A DNA stretch of 64,000 nt from Pseudodesulfovibrio sp. zrk46 (GCF_012516435.1 NZ_CP051216.1:2851669-2915668); one strand, 5' to 3'. Positions 36,482 to 45,647 are shown, counted from the first letter of the stretch. Numbers and translations: made by a program. The notes: generated by a model from the letters alone, not told the origin.

Positions 36482-37387
36482 ATCACAGTCTTCCTTATCA
36501 TCTCCTTCATATGAGGAGTCGCATTCGATCGGCTCTACATGAATGGTAACTTCGGCGCGTTCAAGGGCCGTTTCTATTTCCTTTTCAATTAAACAGCAGA
36601 GGTCGTGTGCTTCGCGGACCGACACCTTTCCGGGGACGAGCAGGTGGAAGTCGATGAAGCGCATAGGACCGGACTTGCGTGTGCGTAATTCGTGATAGGT
36701 CGCATCCGGCCCTTGATGTTTATGTATGGCTTCGGCGATTTGTGCCAATTCATTATCTGGAAGGGCGTCGTCCATGAGACCGCCAATGGACCGCTTTAAC
36801 AGGCTTACGCCCGTAAAAATAATATTTACTGCCATGATGCAGGCGATGATTGGGTCCAGAATTTGCCATTCAGGCATGAACAGCAGAATACCAAGGCTTG
36901 CCACCAGGCCTACAGAAGTCCAGACATCGGTGAGCAGATGTTTGGCGTCGGCTTCGAGTGTGATGGAGTCGAAGCGTTTCGCAGCACGGAGCATGATGCG
37001 TGCTGTGACGAAGTTGACCACCGACGAAAGCAACGCCAGCCCGAGGCCAATACCCAGATTGCCAAGCGGTTGCGGATCAAAGAAACGGTCTATGGAGGCA
37101 TAGCCAATTGCGCAGGCTGCCACGATAATCAGTACACCTTCAATTCCACTGGAGAAGTATTCAGCCTTCCCGTGTCCGTATGCATGGTCATCATCTGCCG
37201 GACGGGTCGCGATGGTGATGACGGTCAGGGCCATGAGCGCTGCGGTGACGTTGACGATGGATTCTGTGGCATCAGAAAGCAGACCTACTGATCCGGTCAT
37301 GGCCCATGCACTGAATTTCATGACGAGAGTAAGGATCGAGGCGATAAGAGAATATATGGCGTAGCGCTGTGGAGAATCCTGTAACAT
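36473..37387 (-). CDS. Cation diffusion facilitator (CDF) family efflux protein
   Basis: An inner-membrane divalent-metal/H+ antiporter of 304 residues. Six membrane helices are followed by a cytoplasmic ferredoxin-like domain. Metal-site segments are SDATES in helix 2, HAYGHGKAEYFS in the loop, and HLLTDVWTSVG in helix 5. The C-terminus ends in an acidic, Cys-containing tail (CDSSYEGDDKEDCDEC), which could bind metal. Zn2+, Fe2+ or Mn2+ are possible substrates. The gene is convergent with hflX and monocistronic. Confidence 0.9.
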   Translation of the reverse strand: MLQDSPQRYAIYSLIASILTLVMKFSAWAMTGSVGLLSDATESIVNVTAALMALTVITIATRPADDDHAYGHGKAEYFSSGIEGVLIIVAACAIGYASIDRFFDPQPLGNLGIGLGLALLSSVVNFVTARIMLRAAKRFDSITLEADAKHLLTDVWTSVGLVASLGILLFMPEWQILDPIIACIMAVNIIFTGVSLLKRSIGGLMDDALPDNELAQIAEAIHKHQGPDATYHELRTRKSGPMRFIDFHLLVPGKVSVREAHDLCCLIEKEIETALERAEVTIHVEPIECDSSYEGDDKEDCDEC

Positions 37388-37414
37388 TGGTCTTCCTGCT
37401 GTTGGTATTAAGGG

Positions 37415-37460
37415 CCCAAAAAGAGTGAACCCTTGCGTATGATACGCAAGGGTTCACTTT
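37415..37460 (-). terminator. Terminator after plsY
   Basis: AGTGAACCCTTGCGTA and its exact complement form a 16-bp stem with a 3-base loop (37423-37458). On the minus strand it is followed by CTTTTTGG, 58 bases beyond the plsY stop. Confidence 0.8.
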
Positions 37461-37516
37461 AATTGCAATCCTTGAAAAGGATGTTCAACTTCGGTGAAGT
37501 CGATTTCTGATTTGGT

Positions 37517-38107
37517 CTACGCCTTGTCTTTCAGCCAGGGGTTTTCTTCACCACTGGCGAGGCGGTAAATGTTTTCCTTGTGGCGTTTGAACAGGAGCAG
37601 CATGACGATGACAGCTGCCGGGATGAAGGCAATGTTGCCAGTGAGCAGCATGAAGACGGGCAGTGCCAGGGCAAAGGTCAGAGAGCCCATGGATACGTGG
37701 CCGGAAAGTGCGACTACAGCAAGGCAAGAGGCTGCTGAGAGAATGCCGCCCCAAGGAGATAAGGCGATGAAGGCGCCAACCGTAGTTGCTACGGCCTTGC
37801 CGCCCTTGAGATTCATGAAACAGGAGAAAGCGTGGCCGAAGATAGCAGCCATGGCTATGATGCTCAGCCCAAGGCCGGATTCAACCCACTGAGATGCGAC
37901 CAGAACCGGGAAGAAGCCTTTGGATACATCGAGGACTAGAGTGGCGATACCATAAGGCAGACCACAGAGGCGCGCGATATTAGTGGCGCCGGTGTTGCGG
38001 CTGCCGTCCTCACGAGGATCGATATTGCAGAGGGTCTTGGCAATGACCAAACCGAAGGGAATGGAGCCGAGAATATATGCGATAAGGGACCAAAGAATAA
38101 TTTCCAT
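37517..38107 (-). CDS. plsY: Glycerol-3-phosphate acyltransferase PlsY
   Basis: A membrane acyltransferase of 196 residues that uses acyl-phosphate to make lysophosphatidic acid, the first step of phospholipid synthesis. The PlsY motifs are GSIPFGLVIAK, GSRNTGATNIARL and NLKGGKAVATTVGAFI. About five membrane helices are seen. The frame is open 40 codons further, but the ATG at 38107 has AGGAG upstream and gives the normal length. Confidence 0.93.
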   Translation of the reverse strand: MEIILWSLIAYILGSIPFGLVIAKTLCNIDPREDGSRNTGATNIARLCGLPYGIATLVLDVSKGFFPVLVASQWVESGLGLSIIAMAAIFGHAFSCFMNLKGGKAVATTVGAFIALSPWGGILSAASCLAVVALSGHVSMGSLTFALALPVFMLLTGNIAFIPAAVIVMLLLFKRHKENIYRLASGEENPWLKDKA

Positions 38108-38204
38108 GAAGAGTTTCTCCTGAGTGCTTGTTTGGTGGGGGTGTTGTAGCGTTTTTGGATAGGAAATGGAAGGGCTGATACGATGCAGGAGTATCTCGAA
38201 GATT

Positions 38205-38243
38205 AAAAGAAAAGGCCGCCGATGCAACGCATCGACGACCTTG
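38205..38243 (-). terminator. Terminator after nhaB
   Basis: On the minus strand a 14-bp stem with two mismatches (AAGG..CGATGC / GCATCG..CCTT) is followed by TTTCTTTT, about 22 bases after the nhaB stop. Confidence 0.75.
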
Positions 38244-38264
38244 AATTACATTATCGCTAAACTA

Positions 38265-39881
38265 CTAGAAGTAGTAGGTAGCAATCAAGCCCATGATCGA
38301 CATGGTGATGGTGTAGGGCAGAGCCAACACAACCATGCGACCGTAGGAGAGGCGGATGACCGGAGCCAGCGCCGAGGTGAGCAGGAACAGGAATGCAGCC
38401 TGACCGTTAGGAGTTGCCACGGACGGGATGTTGGTACCCGTGTTGATGGCGACTGCCAGCTGGTCGAAGTGATGCATGGTCTTGGTGACCGGCTCTTGGA
38501 TAGCTGCGGGCAGAGTCGCGATGGTGTCTGCACGGTACAGGTGAGCGTCGGTCAGCTTGTCCATCAGGGCATTGGCATCTTCCACGCCGGGAATGGATGC
38601 CAGAACCTTGATGAAGTGCATCTTGGTTTCCGAGATGTAGACCGTTGCCACGAACACGTTGTCCGAGATCATGGAAAGCACGCCGTTGGCGATGTAGTAA
38701 GCCGCGAGCTGGGTCTGGCCTTCAAGGCTCAGAACCATGTTCATGACCGGCTTGAACAGGTGCTGGTCGTGGATGACGCCGACGATGCAGAAGAAGACCA
38801 CCAACAAGGCGGTGAAGGGCAGTGCCTCTTCAAAAGCCTCGCCGAACTGGTGTTCGTCGATGATGCCGTTGAGGGCCGTCAGCAGGACGATGACCGAGAG
38901 ACCGATGATACCGACTTCAGCCAAGTGGAATGCCAGAGCCACGATGAGCCATACGCCGATAAGAGCCTGCATGATGAGCTTGGCCTTACCCTTGATGCCC
39001 TGCTTCTTTTCCATCTCGATGGCGGTTTCCAGCAAGTGGGAACGAATGTTACCAGGCATGAGAGCGCCGTAACCGAAGAGCTTGAACTTTTCGACTACGA
39101 TACAGGTCACCAAACCGGTAGCAAGGACAGGCATGGAGACATGGGCGACTTCGAGGAAGAAGTCCATGAAGTGCCAACCCATTTCCTGACCGATGAGCAG
39201 GTTCTGCGGCTCACCGACGATGGTGCAGACACCACCCAGGGCGGTACCGACAGCACCGTGCATCATCAGGTTGCGCAGGAAAGCACGGAATTCCTGAAGG
39301 TCACTGCGATCCTTGTCCTTGACGCCTTCGTCAATGCACAGGTCGTGAGTGCATTTCATGGTCTTGCCGGAGGCAAAACGGTGGTAAACGTTGTAGAAAC
39401 CGTAGGCCACCGCGATGATGACGGCGGTAACAGTAAGTGCATCCAGGAATGCGGACAGGAATGCGCCAGCAAAGCTGAACATCAACGAGATTGCGATTTT
39501 GGAGTGTACGCGGGTCAGGATGCGAGTGAAGGTAAACTGCAGGAAGTCCTTCATGAAGTGGATACCAGCCACCATGAAGATCAGCAGTAAGATTACTGGG
39601 AAGTTGTTATGGGCTTCATGATACACAGTTGCCGGGCTGGTCAGGCCGAGAAAGACGGCCTCGATTGCAAGCAAACCACCGGCAGGAAGCGGGTAGCATT
39701 TCAGCGCCATTGCAAGTGTGAAGATGAATTCGCCAATCAGGACCCAGCCCGCAATGAAGGGGCCGACCGTGTAGACGAGAATGGGGTTGAGTACAAGAAA
39801 AGCGAGAATCGCCATTTTGTACCAGCTCGGCGCATTGCCTAGGAAGTTTTTGCCGAAAGCCTGAGTCAGTGTTTGAGCCAT
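38265..39881 (-). CDS. nhaB: Na+/H+ antiporter NhaB
   Basis: An inner-membrane antiporter of 538 residues with about 12 helices. The N-terminus ([22 protein letters not shown]) and motifs [39 protein letters not shown] and [20 protein letters not shown] are NhaB signatures. It exports Na+ in exchange for protons, useful in marine or saline settings. It lies 45 bases after the beta-helix protein gene and is probably cotranscribed; the ATG has GAGGAG upstream. Confidence 0.93.
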   Translation of the reverse strand: MAQTLTQAFGKNFLGNAPSWYKMAILAFLVLNPILVYTVGPFIAGWVLIGEFIFTLAMALKCYPLPAGGLLAIEAVFLGLTSPATVYHEAHNNFPVILLLIFMVAGIHFMKDFLQFTFTRILTRVHSKIAISLMFSFAGAFLSAFLDALTVTAVIIAVAYGFYNVYHRFASGKTMKCTHDLCIDEGVKDKDRSDLQEFRAFLRNLMMHGAVGTALGGVCTIVGEPQNLLIGQEMGWHFMDFFLEVAHVSMPVLATGLVTCIVVEKFKLFGYGALMPGNIRSHLLETAIEMEKKQGIKGKAKLIMQALIGVWLIVALAFHLAEVGIIGLSVIVLLTALNGIIDEHQFGEAFEEALPFTALLVVFFCIVGVIHDQHLFKPVMNMVLSLEGQTQLAAYYIANGVLSMISDNVFVATVYISETKMHFIKVLASIPGVEDANALMDKLTDAHLYRADTIATLPAAIQEPVTKTMHHFDQLAVAINTGTNIPSVATPNGQAAFLFLLTSALAPVIRLSYGRMVVLALPYTITMSIMGLIATYYF

Positions 39882-39926
39882 TGTAGGTTTCTCCTCAACT
39901 CAAATAGTAATGAACGACGACTCACC

Positions 39927-41348
39927 TTAGTCGCCGATAACCATGCTCGGGTACATGCCCGCTTCAGGCCCGCCCTGGAAGGGCTGGAGGATGTTGAAGC
40001 ATGCATCCTGGGTCTTCTGGGCGTGGCCACGGGTTTCGTCTGTTCCATCAAAGAAAGCACCATTCTCTTCCAAAATGTGCTCAATTCGATGGCGGAAAGC
40101 GTCAACGAAAGCCTTGCCGTCTCCCTTGAAGGTGGCATTACCCAAGGTTACGTTGGTGGCCTTTGAGAGATCTTCCAGATTTACGCACTGGGTCTCAAGG
40201 TCCGCCTGCTTAGTAACATAACCCCATACTGCCGAGTTCTCAGGTATCGTAATTGGCTCTGCCGCGTCAATGATAGTATGCGGCATTACGATGGAATCTC
40301 GTCCGATAACTATGGGGTTGTCAGCTGTGCCGTGAACGAAGGAGTTGAATCCGACGAATACATTCTTCCCGCTACGGGTGTGAATGACCTTGCCACCGTG
40401 TGCCGTTACGTTGTTGCCTTCGTATACGGAATTCTTGATGTAGCAGTTTTCCTGAGCGTTTGCGCCAACGCCAATCTCGGAGTTCTCGATGTGTGAACGC
40501 TGAGCGATCAGTGCGTTCTTGCCGATAGAGCAGTCGCCTTTGATGACGGCGTAAGGAGAAACGTAAGATCCTTCCGCATCGTTGCCGTGCATCTGTTCCA
40601 GCTGAACAGTGGAATAAATGGGAACGAAGTCTTCCTTGAATTCGTCGACGTACTCGACGAATTTGCCAGAGAGTTTGCCGTTCTCATCGAGCTTAACATA
40701 CTGTTCAACAACGCCTTCAGGGTAGACATAGTTGAATTCGAATTCGTTGCTCTTTACCCAGACGCGGCCGGGTTCGATGGTCTGGCGGGAAAGGTCGCCG
40801 GCTTGAACGTAAGAATAATCACCCACAACGCAGTTATGCATGACGGACAGGTCAACCGTGGCGAATGCGCCAAGGTATACACCTTCAGTGGTGGTACCGT
40901 GGATGTTGGAGTAGTGCATGGCCACGGTGTTCAGAATGCGAAAAACTTCCGGTATTTCGGGGTTCTTTGACTGGTTATGGACCAAGGTCTTGCACAGGAA
41001 CGAGTTGATTATGCGGATCACTTCGTCGTAGTACAGGGTGGTCTTGACGCCGTTGAATTCAACCACGTCCCCCTTGCGCTTGAGTTCGTCTCCGCGCACG
41101 TCGGCTTTATAGAGAACGGAACGGTCAACCTGAGTTTTACCCAGGAAGTAGGAGCCCGCGAGGTTGGAGTTTTTGAACTTGAAGCTGATCGGATGGTCTT
41201 CCGTCAGTGCATAGAATGCGTAGTACGCCAAGTGGCGTTCACGCGGAATCGCGTTGTTCAGGTAAGGTTTGACGTCAATCCCCATGGGCTTGAGATTGAC
41301 GTTCACTCGGGCGGAAATATGATCAAAAAGGTCTTCTAGTTTTTTCAT
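39927..41348 (-). CDS. Left-handed beta-helix (hexapeptide-repeat-like) protein of unknown substrate
   Basis: A soluble protein of 473 residues. Its middle and C-terminal parts contain runs of hexapeptide-like turns ([I/V]-G-x-x-[A/S]: YVSPYAVIKGDCSIGKNALI, AQRSHIENSEIGVGANAQEN, VIGRDSIVMPHTIIDAAEPI), as in acyl/nucleotidyl-transferases and gamma-carbonic-anhydrase-like folds. The first ~130 residues are a distinct helical region. No acceptor or donor motif is clear. A GTG at 41357 is in frame, but the ATG at 41348 gives MKKLEDLFDHIS. It sits between an SLC13 symporter and nhaB, which suggests a link to carboxylate or ion metabolism without defining it. Confidence 0.6.
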   Translation of the reverse strand: MKKLEDLFDHISARVNVNLKPMGIDVKPYLNNAIPRERHLAYYAFYALTEDHPISFKFKNSNLAGSYFLGKTQVDRSVLYKADVRGDELKRKGDVVEFNGVKTTLYYDEVIRIINSFLCKTLVHNQSKNPEIPEVFRILNTVAMHYSNIHGTTTEGVYLGAFATVDLSVMHNCVVGDYSYVQAGDLSRQTIEPGRVWVKSNEFEFNYVYPEGVVEQYVKLDENGKLSGKFVEYVDEFKEDFVPIYSTVQLEQMHGNDAEGSYVSPYAVIKGDCSIGKNALIAQRSHIENSEIGVGANAQENCYIKNSVYEGNNVTAHGGKVIHTRSGKNVFVGFNSFVHGTADNPIVIGRDSIVMPHTIIDAAEPITIPENSAVWGYVTKQADLETQCVNLEDLSKATNVTLGNATFKGDGKAFVDAFRHRIEHILEENGAFFDGTDETRGHAQKTQDACFNILQPFQGGPEAGMYPSMVIGD

Positions 41349-41381
41349 TTTTCTCACACACGGGTTAGTTGTTTTTATGAA

Positions 41382-41419
41382 AAGGCGGCTGTCGTACGCG
41401 CACGTACGACAGCCGCCTT
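41382..41419 (-). terminator. Terminator between the SLC13 symporter and the beta-helix gene
   Basis: AAGGCGGCTGTCGTACG and its exact complement form a 17-bp stem. On the minus strand it is followed by TTCATAAAAAC, so it likely ends the CBS-symporter transcript, with possible read-through. Confidence 0.75.
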
Positions 41420-41444
41420 AAGTATCAGAACAGGTTGGCGTTTG

Positions 41445-42920
41445 TTAGCCTCCCACCGGCAGGGTTATGGGCATGCCCATAAGCGGCCAGATGACGAGAA
41501 CGGCAAGACCGGTCATAACCATCAGCAGGATGGATGCAGGGACACCCCATCCGAAGAATTCACCCGTAGTGAACTGTCCGGAGTCGTATGCGATGGCGTT
41601 GGGGGCTGCGCCTACCAGCAGCAGGAAGGGCATACCTGCCACGACCAGGGAGGCGTACAGGATTACTTCCGGAGCCACGCCGAGGTAAGGGGCGATGACC
41701 AATGCCACCGGGAGTGATATCGCGATCGCTGCAACGTTCATGATGAAGTTGGTCATCATCATGACAAAGAATGCAATGGACATAACGAAGACGAACCAGT
41801 TTGCGTCGGCGAACATGGCCAGCCAGTTGACAGCCATCCATTTTGCTGCACCGGTCTCCCAGAGGCAGAAGCCAATGGACATGGCACCGGCGAACAGCAG
41901 GATGATGTTCCACGGAATATCTTCAAGGTCTTTCAGATCAAGAATCTTGAAGACGAAGAAGAGTACAGAAGAACACAGAATGATGGCAGTCTTGTCCACA
42001 GCCTTGAGGGCGGGGACGAATGCACGGGCAGACATGATGATAATGGTCAGACCGACAATGGAGGCAGCCAGGATTTCGTCACGGGTCATGGAGCCCATTT
42101 TTGCATTGAGCTCACGGGCCTTTTCACGAAGACCGGGGATTCGATCCTTTTCAGGCTTCATGCAAATCATGAAGAAGCCCCAAAGAAGGAAGGTCATACC
42201 CCAACCAATGGGGGCCATGTAGTATGTGAGTTCAAAGAAGCCAACGTCTACGTTTACGATTTCTTTGTAGAAACCGAGTGCAACTGCGCCTCGAGCTGCG
42301 CCGAGCAGCGTGACGATGGAGCCCGCGCCAGCCACGTAGGCCATACCGATGAAGAGGCCCTTACCAAACTTGGTGGGCTTATCTCCTTCACCATACAGGG
42401 CGTAGATGGCGAGCAGGAGTGGGTAAATGGTAGCGGCCACCGCGGTGTGAGCCATGATGTGCGTCAGCGCGGAAGTTACCACGAAGACACCCAGGTAGAT
42501 CATAGAAGTCCGTTCACCGACAATATCAAGCATCTTGTAAGCCAAGCGCTTGGTCAGACCGGTTTTGGTGAAAACCAAGCCGATCATGATTGAAGCGAAG
42601 ATAAAGAGAACGGACGGGTCCATGAAGTCCTTGAACGCCACTTTGGCAGGACGAATAAGGAACATGACCTGTAAAATACCGATCATCAAAGAGGTGACAC
42701 CGATGGGAACGACTTCGAAAACCCACCATGTACCGGCAAGCAGGAAGACTGCGATGGCGCCCTTGGCCTCCTGGCTGAGCACGAAGTGTTTACCATTGGG
42801 GTCAATGGCATCCGGCCATGCCGGACAGAAATAGACGACTGCGAATAGGATGACGCCTGTCATCATGAAGACTAGGCGTTTCCAGTCAAAATCGGGTTTG
42901 GTAGCTTGTGCTGCTTCCAT
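41445..42920 (-). CDS. SLC13/DASS-family sodium:dicarboxylate or sulfate symporter
   Basis: A membrane transporter of 491 residues with about 12 helices. The DASS family is supported by the VLFIFASIMIGLVFTKTGL and MTNFIMNVAAIAISLPVALV segments (a TN motif) and by GAAPNAIAYDSGQFT near the end, the second Na+/substrate site. It should import dicarboxylates, sulfate or a related anion with Na+. In a sulfate reducer a sulfate role is attractive, but the sequence does not decide. It is 32 bases after the CBS gene and is likely cotranscribed. Confidence 0.88.
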   Translation of the reverse strand: MEAAQATKPDFDWKRLVFMMTGVILFAVVYFCPAWPDAIDPNGKHFVLSQEAKGAIAVFLLAGTWWVFEVVPIGVTSLMIGILQVMFLIRPAKVAFKDFMDPSVLFIFASIMIGLVFTKTGLTKRLAYKMLDIVGERTSMIYLGVFVVTSALTHIMAHTAVAATIYPLLLAIYALYGEGDKPTKFGKGLFIGMAYVAGAGSIVTLLGAARGAVALGFYKEIVNVDVGFFELTYYMAPIGWGMTFLLWGFFMICMKPEKDRIPGLREKARELNAKMGSMTRDEILAASIVGLTIIIMSARAFVPALKAVDKTAIILCSSVLFFVFKILDLKDLEDIPWNIILLFAGAMSIGFCLWETGAAKWMAVNWLAMFADANWFVFVMSIAFFVMMMTNFIMNVAAIAISLPVALVIAPYLGVAPEVILYASLVVAGMPFLLLVGAAPNAIAYDSGQFTTGEFFGWGVPASILLMVMTGLAVLVIWPLMGMPITLPVGG

Positions 42921-42952
42921 TGTAAAATCTCCTCAGAATTACCTATGGCTGC

Positions 42953-43468
42953 CTAGTCGGTGCAGGTGACCATGCGGGTCTTGATTTCTTCGAAAACATC
43001 ACTCAGGCGCAGAACACCGGTGATAGTTCCATTGCTACGGACCAGAAGCGGTTGGTGTACGCCCACTATGTAACGGTGAATGCCGTGGCCGAGATCATCT
43101 TCCTCGTTGAGGTATTCAGATTCGTCTGGCACGTACATCGCATCGCTCACCAGGACCTTTGCGCCCTTTTTGCACAGTTCATTAAGCGGATCGACCCACA
43201 GGCCGTATTCCTTGAAGAGATCGGCAACGTATCGATTGGACAGGATGTCGGAATCGAGATCTTTTTTGCCAAGTTTTTTGTAATTGGGCTCCATGGCGAC
43301 AAGAATGTCGGTCATGGTGAGTATCCCCACCAGGTCGCCGTCTTCGTTGACGACAATGACATCCCGGTGGCTGCTTTCAGACAATGCAGCAGCGACATCT
43401 GCGAACGTGGCAGTCGTTGTGACTGTTTTGTATTCGCTGACCGGAGTCATCAGGTCTTTGATTTTCAT
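42953..43468 (-). CDS. CBS-domain protein
   Basis: A cytoplasmic protein of 171 residues made of a CBS pair. Domain 1 has MKIKDLMTP, SHRDVIVVNEDGDLVGILTM and domain 2 has HQPLLVRSNGTITGVLRLSD; the ~50 residues between them are longer than usual and acidic. CBS pairs bind adenosine nucleotides and sense energy state. It lies directly upstream of the SLC13 symporter in the same operon, so it may regulate that transporter. The ATG has a GGAAGGA ribosome site. Confidence 0.88.
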   Translation of the reverse strand: MKIKDLMTPVSEYKTVTTTATFADVAAALSESSHRDVIVVNEDGDLVGILTMTDILVAMEPNYKKLGKKDLDSDILSNRYVADLFKEYGLWVDPLNELCKKGAKVLVSDAMYVPDESEYLNEEDDLGHGIHRYIVGVHQPLLVRSNGTITGVLRLSDVFEEIKTRMVTCTD

Positions 43469-43507
43469 GTAATCCTTCCTCCCAAGAAGTATCGTTTACA
43501 TTCTCCT

Positions 43508-43541
43508 GGCTCACTTCCTCTCCCCGGAGAGGGAGTGAGCC
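43508..43541. repeat. 16-bp hairpin in the leader of the CBS operon
   Basis: GGCTCACTTCCTCTCC pairs with GGAGAGGGAGTGAGCC around a CC spacer, 40 bases before the CBS start. It has no adjacent U-run. It could be an attenuator, a protein-binding dyad, or mRNA stabiliser. Confidence 0.45.
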
Positions 43542-43710
43542 GCATCGTAAACATTTCCTCAAACCAAACCGGCTGGCACTTACTCCTCCTGGCCAGGGCC
43601 GGCTCCCGGAGGCGTTTCGTCTCCCTTGTCGTGTCCCAAGTGGAACAGAGTTGAAACGCCATGGTAGTGGGGATGTGTCATTTGGACACTATCCTGCACT
43701 ACGTCCAGAT

Positions 43711-43741
43711 TCTATAGATAGCAAACGGTTGTGGGGGTCAA
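43711..43741 (-). promoter_or_regulatory. Possible sigma-70 promoter of the CBS-symporter operon
   Basis: On the minus strand TTGACC (43741-43736) is followed, after 19 bases, by TATAGA (43716-43711). The spacing is longer than ideal. It would give a leader of about 230 bases containing the 43508 hairpin. Confidence 0.35.
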
Positions 43742-43774
43742 GATTATTACGTGAAAAAAAGAGCAAAGACGTAA

Positions 43775-43840
43775 TGAAACGTTTTGCAACAGATGAGTGC
43801 TTGCTCAGTGTTTCAAAGTGAAACGTTTTTAAACGTTTTA
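43775..43840. promoter_or_regulatory. Cluster of TGAAACGTTT-type sites
   Basis: TGAAACGTTT occurs at 43775-43784 and 43819-43828, and the near-palindrome TTAAACGTTTTA at 43829-43840. The cluster lies just upstream of the possible -35 of the CBS operon. Another copy precedes the NtrC-like regulator (45648-45657). They are candidate sites for that regulator's FIS-type helix-turn-helix. Confidence 0.45.
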
Positions 43841-44182
43841 TGTGCGGTAGTAAATTTGTCCAGGAGTAAGCCGGCCACCCAGAAAAGCTTCGAGGATGAC
43901 ATCCACAGGGCCACAAATGTCATCAATGACACGGATGCCTTTCCATTCCAGGAAGTCATAGAACTCTTTTTCTATACCTGCGCATATGACTGTCTGTACC
44001 GATTCAGCAACGGCCAAACGGCACATTGCTTCCGATGATGGTGTGTCCAGAACTTCAACTTTTTCTTCGATTCGACCCATGGCACTTGTTTCACGTGTGA
44101 TGGATATCATCATCACCTCGTTGGCCAGGTCGAAACGGGGAGCAAGGTCATTGTCCATAAGTGGGATCAATACTTTTTCCAT
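43838..44182 (-). CDS. NifX/NafY-like (dinitrogenase iron-molybdenum cofactor biosynthesis domain) protein
   Basis: A small protein of 114 residues matching the NifX/NafY/MTH1175-type domain: KVLIPLMDNDLAPRFDLANE at the N-terminus, then EVLDTPSSEAMCRLAVAESV, and ICAGIEKEFYDFLEWKGIRV. Such proteins bind Fe-S or Mo/Fe cofactors, in nitrogen fixation or in cell-division/redox complexes of Desulfovibrio. No nif genes are in the window. It follows the NtrC-like regulator by eight bases, so the two are an operon and may act together, with this protein perhaps signalling cofactor status. Confidence 0.8.
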   Translation of the reverse strand: MEKVLIPLMDNDLAPRFDLANEVMMISITRETSAMGRIEEKVEVLDTPSSEAMCRLAVAESVQTVICAGIEKEFYDFLEWKGIRVIDDICGPVDVILEAFLGGRLTPGQIYYRT

Positions 44183-44190
44183 GAGTTCAC

Positions 44191-45594
44191 CTATTCAATG
44201 CCGAAACGTTTCATCTTGCGCCACAAGGTGGAACGTCCCCATCCCAATATTTTGGCTGCTTCTTGTTTCTTGCCACCAGCCTTGACCAGTGCATCGAGAA
44301 TCATCGTGCGTTGGACATCTTCCCATCTTTCAGGTGGAGTGGAGCGAGTGTTGCCTCGCGCATCCGGTTGTGGTGGAGCCTGAGGGGCGACCGCAAGTGG
44401 CTGAGGTAAACCCGCTCCCCCCAGTATGTAGCCTGGCAGGTGTCGCATACGGATAACCTTTCCATCACAAAAGCTCACCGCGTATTCGATGAGGTTGCGC
44501 AGTTCTCGGACATTGCCGGGGTAAGCATAGGACTCAAGTAGCTTCTCCGCGTTTCGTGAGAATCCGTCCAGTGACTTGTTGAAGCGCATCTGGAACGTTT
44601 TAAGAAAATGGTCCTGCAGAAGGCTGATGTCATCACCGCGTTCTCGTAGGGGAGGCAGATGGAGGCGGATCACATTGAGCCGGTATAACAAGTCGCGCCG
44701 GAATTGATTGCGTCGTGCCAACCTTTCCAGATCATGTTGGGTTGCTGCCATGATGCGGACATCGGTTCGCATGCCTTTGGTGGAACCAATTGGGTAGACC
44801 ATGTGGTCATCCATGTAGGCGAGGAGCTTGGTTTGGATTGGCATGGGGAGGTCGCCGATCTCTGTGATGTAGAGGGTGCCCCCGTGAGCCATACGCAACC
44901 TGCCTGGCTTGGCATGATCGGAGCCAGGGAGCGCATTTTTGGCGTGACCAAAAAACTCTGATTCAAGGAGCTTCTCGGGTAGAGCTCCGCAATTGATTTT
45001 GATGAACGGGCCATCAACTCGGTCTGACGCGTTGTGAATTTCTTCGGCCAACATGTCTTTGCCTGTGCCGGTTTCACCTGTGATGAGAACAGGTGAATCG
45101 GTTTGGGCTATGGCTGGCGTCATCGAAAATAGCTTTCTAACTTGTGGGCTTCGTCCAACCAGTTCTCCGAATCCAAAGACATCGCCAGTACTGTGATCAG
45201 CAATAGGCCCAAGGCCGGGAGTGACCGTTTCGATGATACCGCGGATTCCATTACCACCATTCATAAGCGGAGCGACAGTCAGGCGAACATGCACTTTCTC
45301 TCTGGAGCGGTTGATGATTGTCGCATCGCTTTTGTGGCAGGTGCTGTTGTCCCACCCCTTCATTACTGGACACCCTTTAAAGCAGTAGTCGCATCGAAGG
45401 GCGTGCAAACACTTGAATCCTTCTGCACGCTCGCGCATGAGTCCTGTCAGGGTTTCATAGGTTTTGTTCACCATGAGTAGTTTGCCTTCGCTGCCCATGA
45501 TGGCAACACCGATGGGCAATTCGTCCAGCAATGCGCTCAAGCTGTCGGTATCCGACAGGAGAGACGAAATGAGGGCGTTGTTAATTGACGACAC
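44191..45594 (-). CDS. NtrC-family regulator with PAS domain and degenerate GAFTGA loop
   Basis: A regulator of 467 residues. It has a PAS domain (~20-130, with a Cys cluster CLHALRCDYCFKGCP), an AAA+ domain with Walker A GETGTGKD, and a C-terminal FIS helix-turn-helix (KQEAAKILGWGRSTLWRKMK). The sigma-54-contacting GAFTGA loop reads NALPGS, and Walker B is LYITEIG with Thr replacing the usual Asp. It is therefore unlikely to activate sigma-54 in the standard way and may regulate sigma-70 promoters or repress. The frame extends to 45669, but GTG at 45594 has GGAG eight bases upstream; the upstream part has no ribosome site. Confidence 0.85.
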   Translation of the reverse strand: MSSINNALISSLLSDTDSLSALLDELPIGVAIMGSEGKLLMVNKTYETLTGLMRERAEGFKCLHALRCDYCFKGCPVMKGWDNSTCHKSDATIINRSREKVHVRLTVAPLMNGGNGIRGIIETVTPGLGPIADHSTGDVFGFGELVGRSPQVRKLFSMTPAIAQTDSPVLITGETGTGKDMLAEEIHNASDRVDGPFIKINCGALPEKLLESEFFGHAKNALPGSDHAKPGRLRMAHGGTLYITEIGDLPMPIQTKLLAYMDDHMVYPIGSTKGMRTDVRIMAATQHDLERLARRNQFRRDLLYRLNVIRLHLPPLRERGDDISLLQDHFLKTFQMRFNKSLDGFSRNAEKLLESYAYPGNVRELRNLIEYAVSFCDGKVIRMRHLPGYILGGAGLPQPLAVAPQAPPQPDARGNTRSTPPERWEDVQRTMILDALVKAGGKKQEAAKILGWGRSTLWRKMKRFGIE

Positions 45595-45647
45595 TGCAAC
45601 AGCTCCAATGGTTAGTGTATGGTGAGAATAGTCAGAGTGAACCATAA

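Noticed and set aside
38166..39590. A 474-codon plus-strand ORF opposite nhaB.
   Set aside because: It is antisense to a clear NhaB gene, is His/Gln/Asp-rich in the way shadow frames are, and has no ribosome site.
43683..43698. TGGACACTATCCTGCA, a sigma-54-like element on the plus strand.
   Set aside because: It matches only loosely at the -24 and -12 cores and no plus-strand gene or terminator follows; treated as chance.
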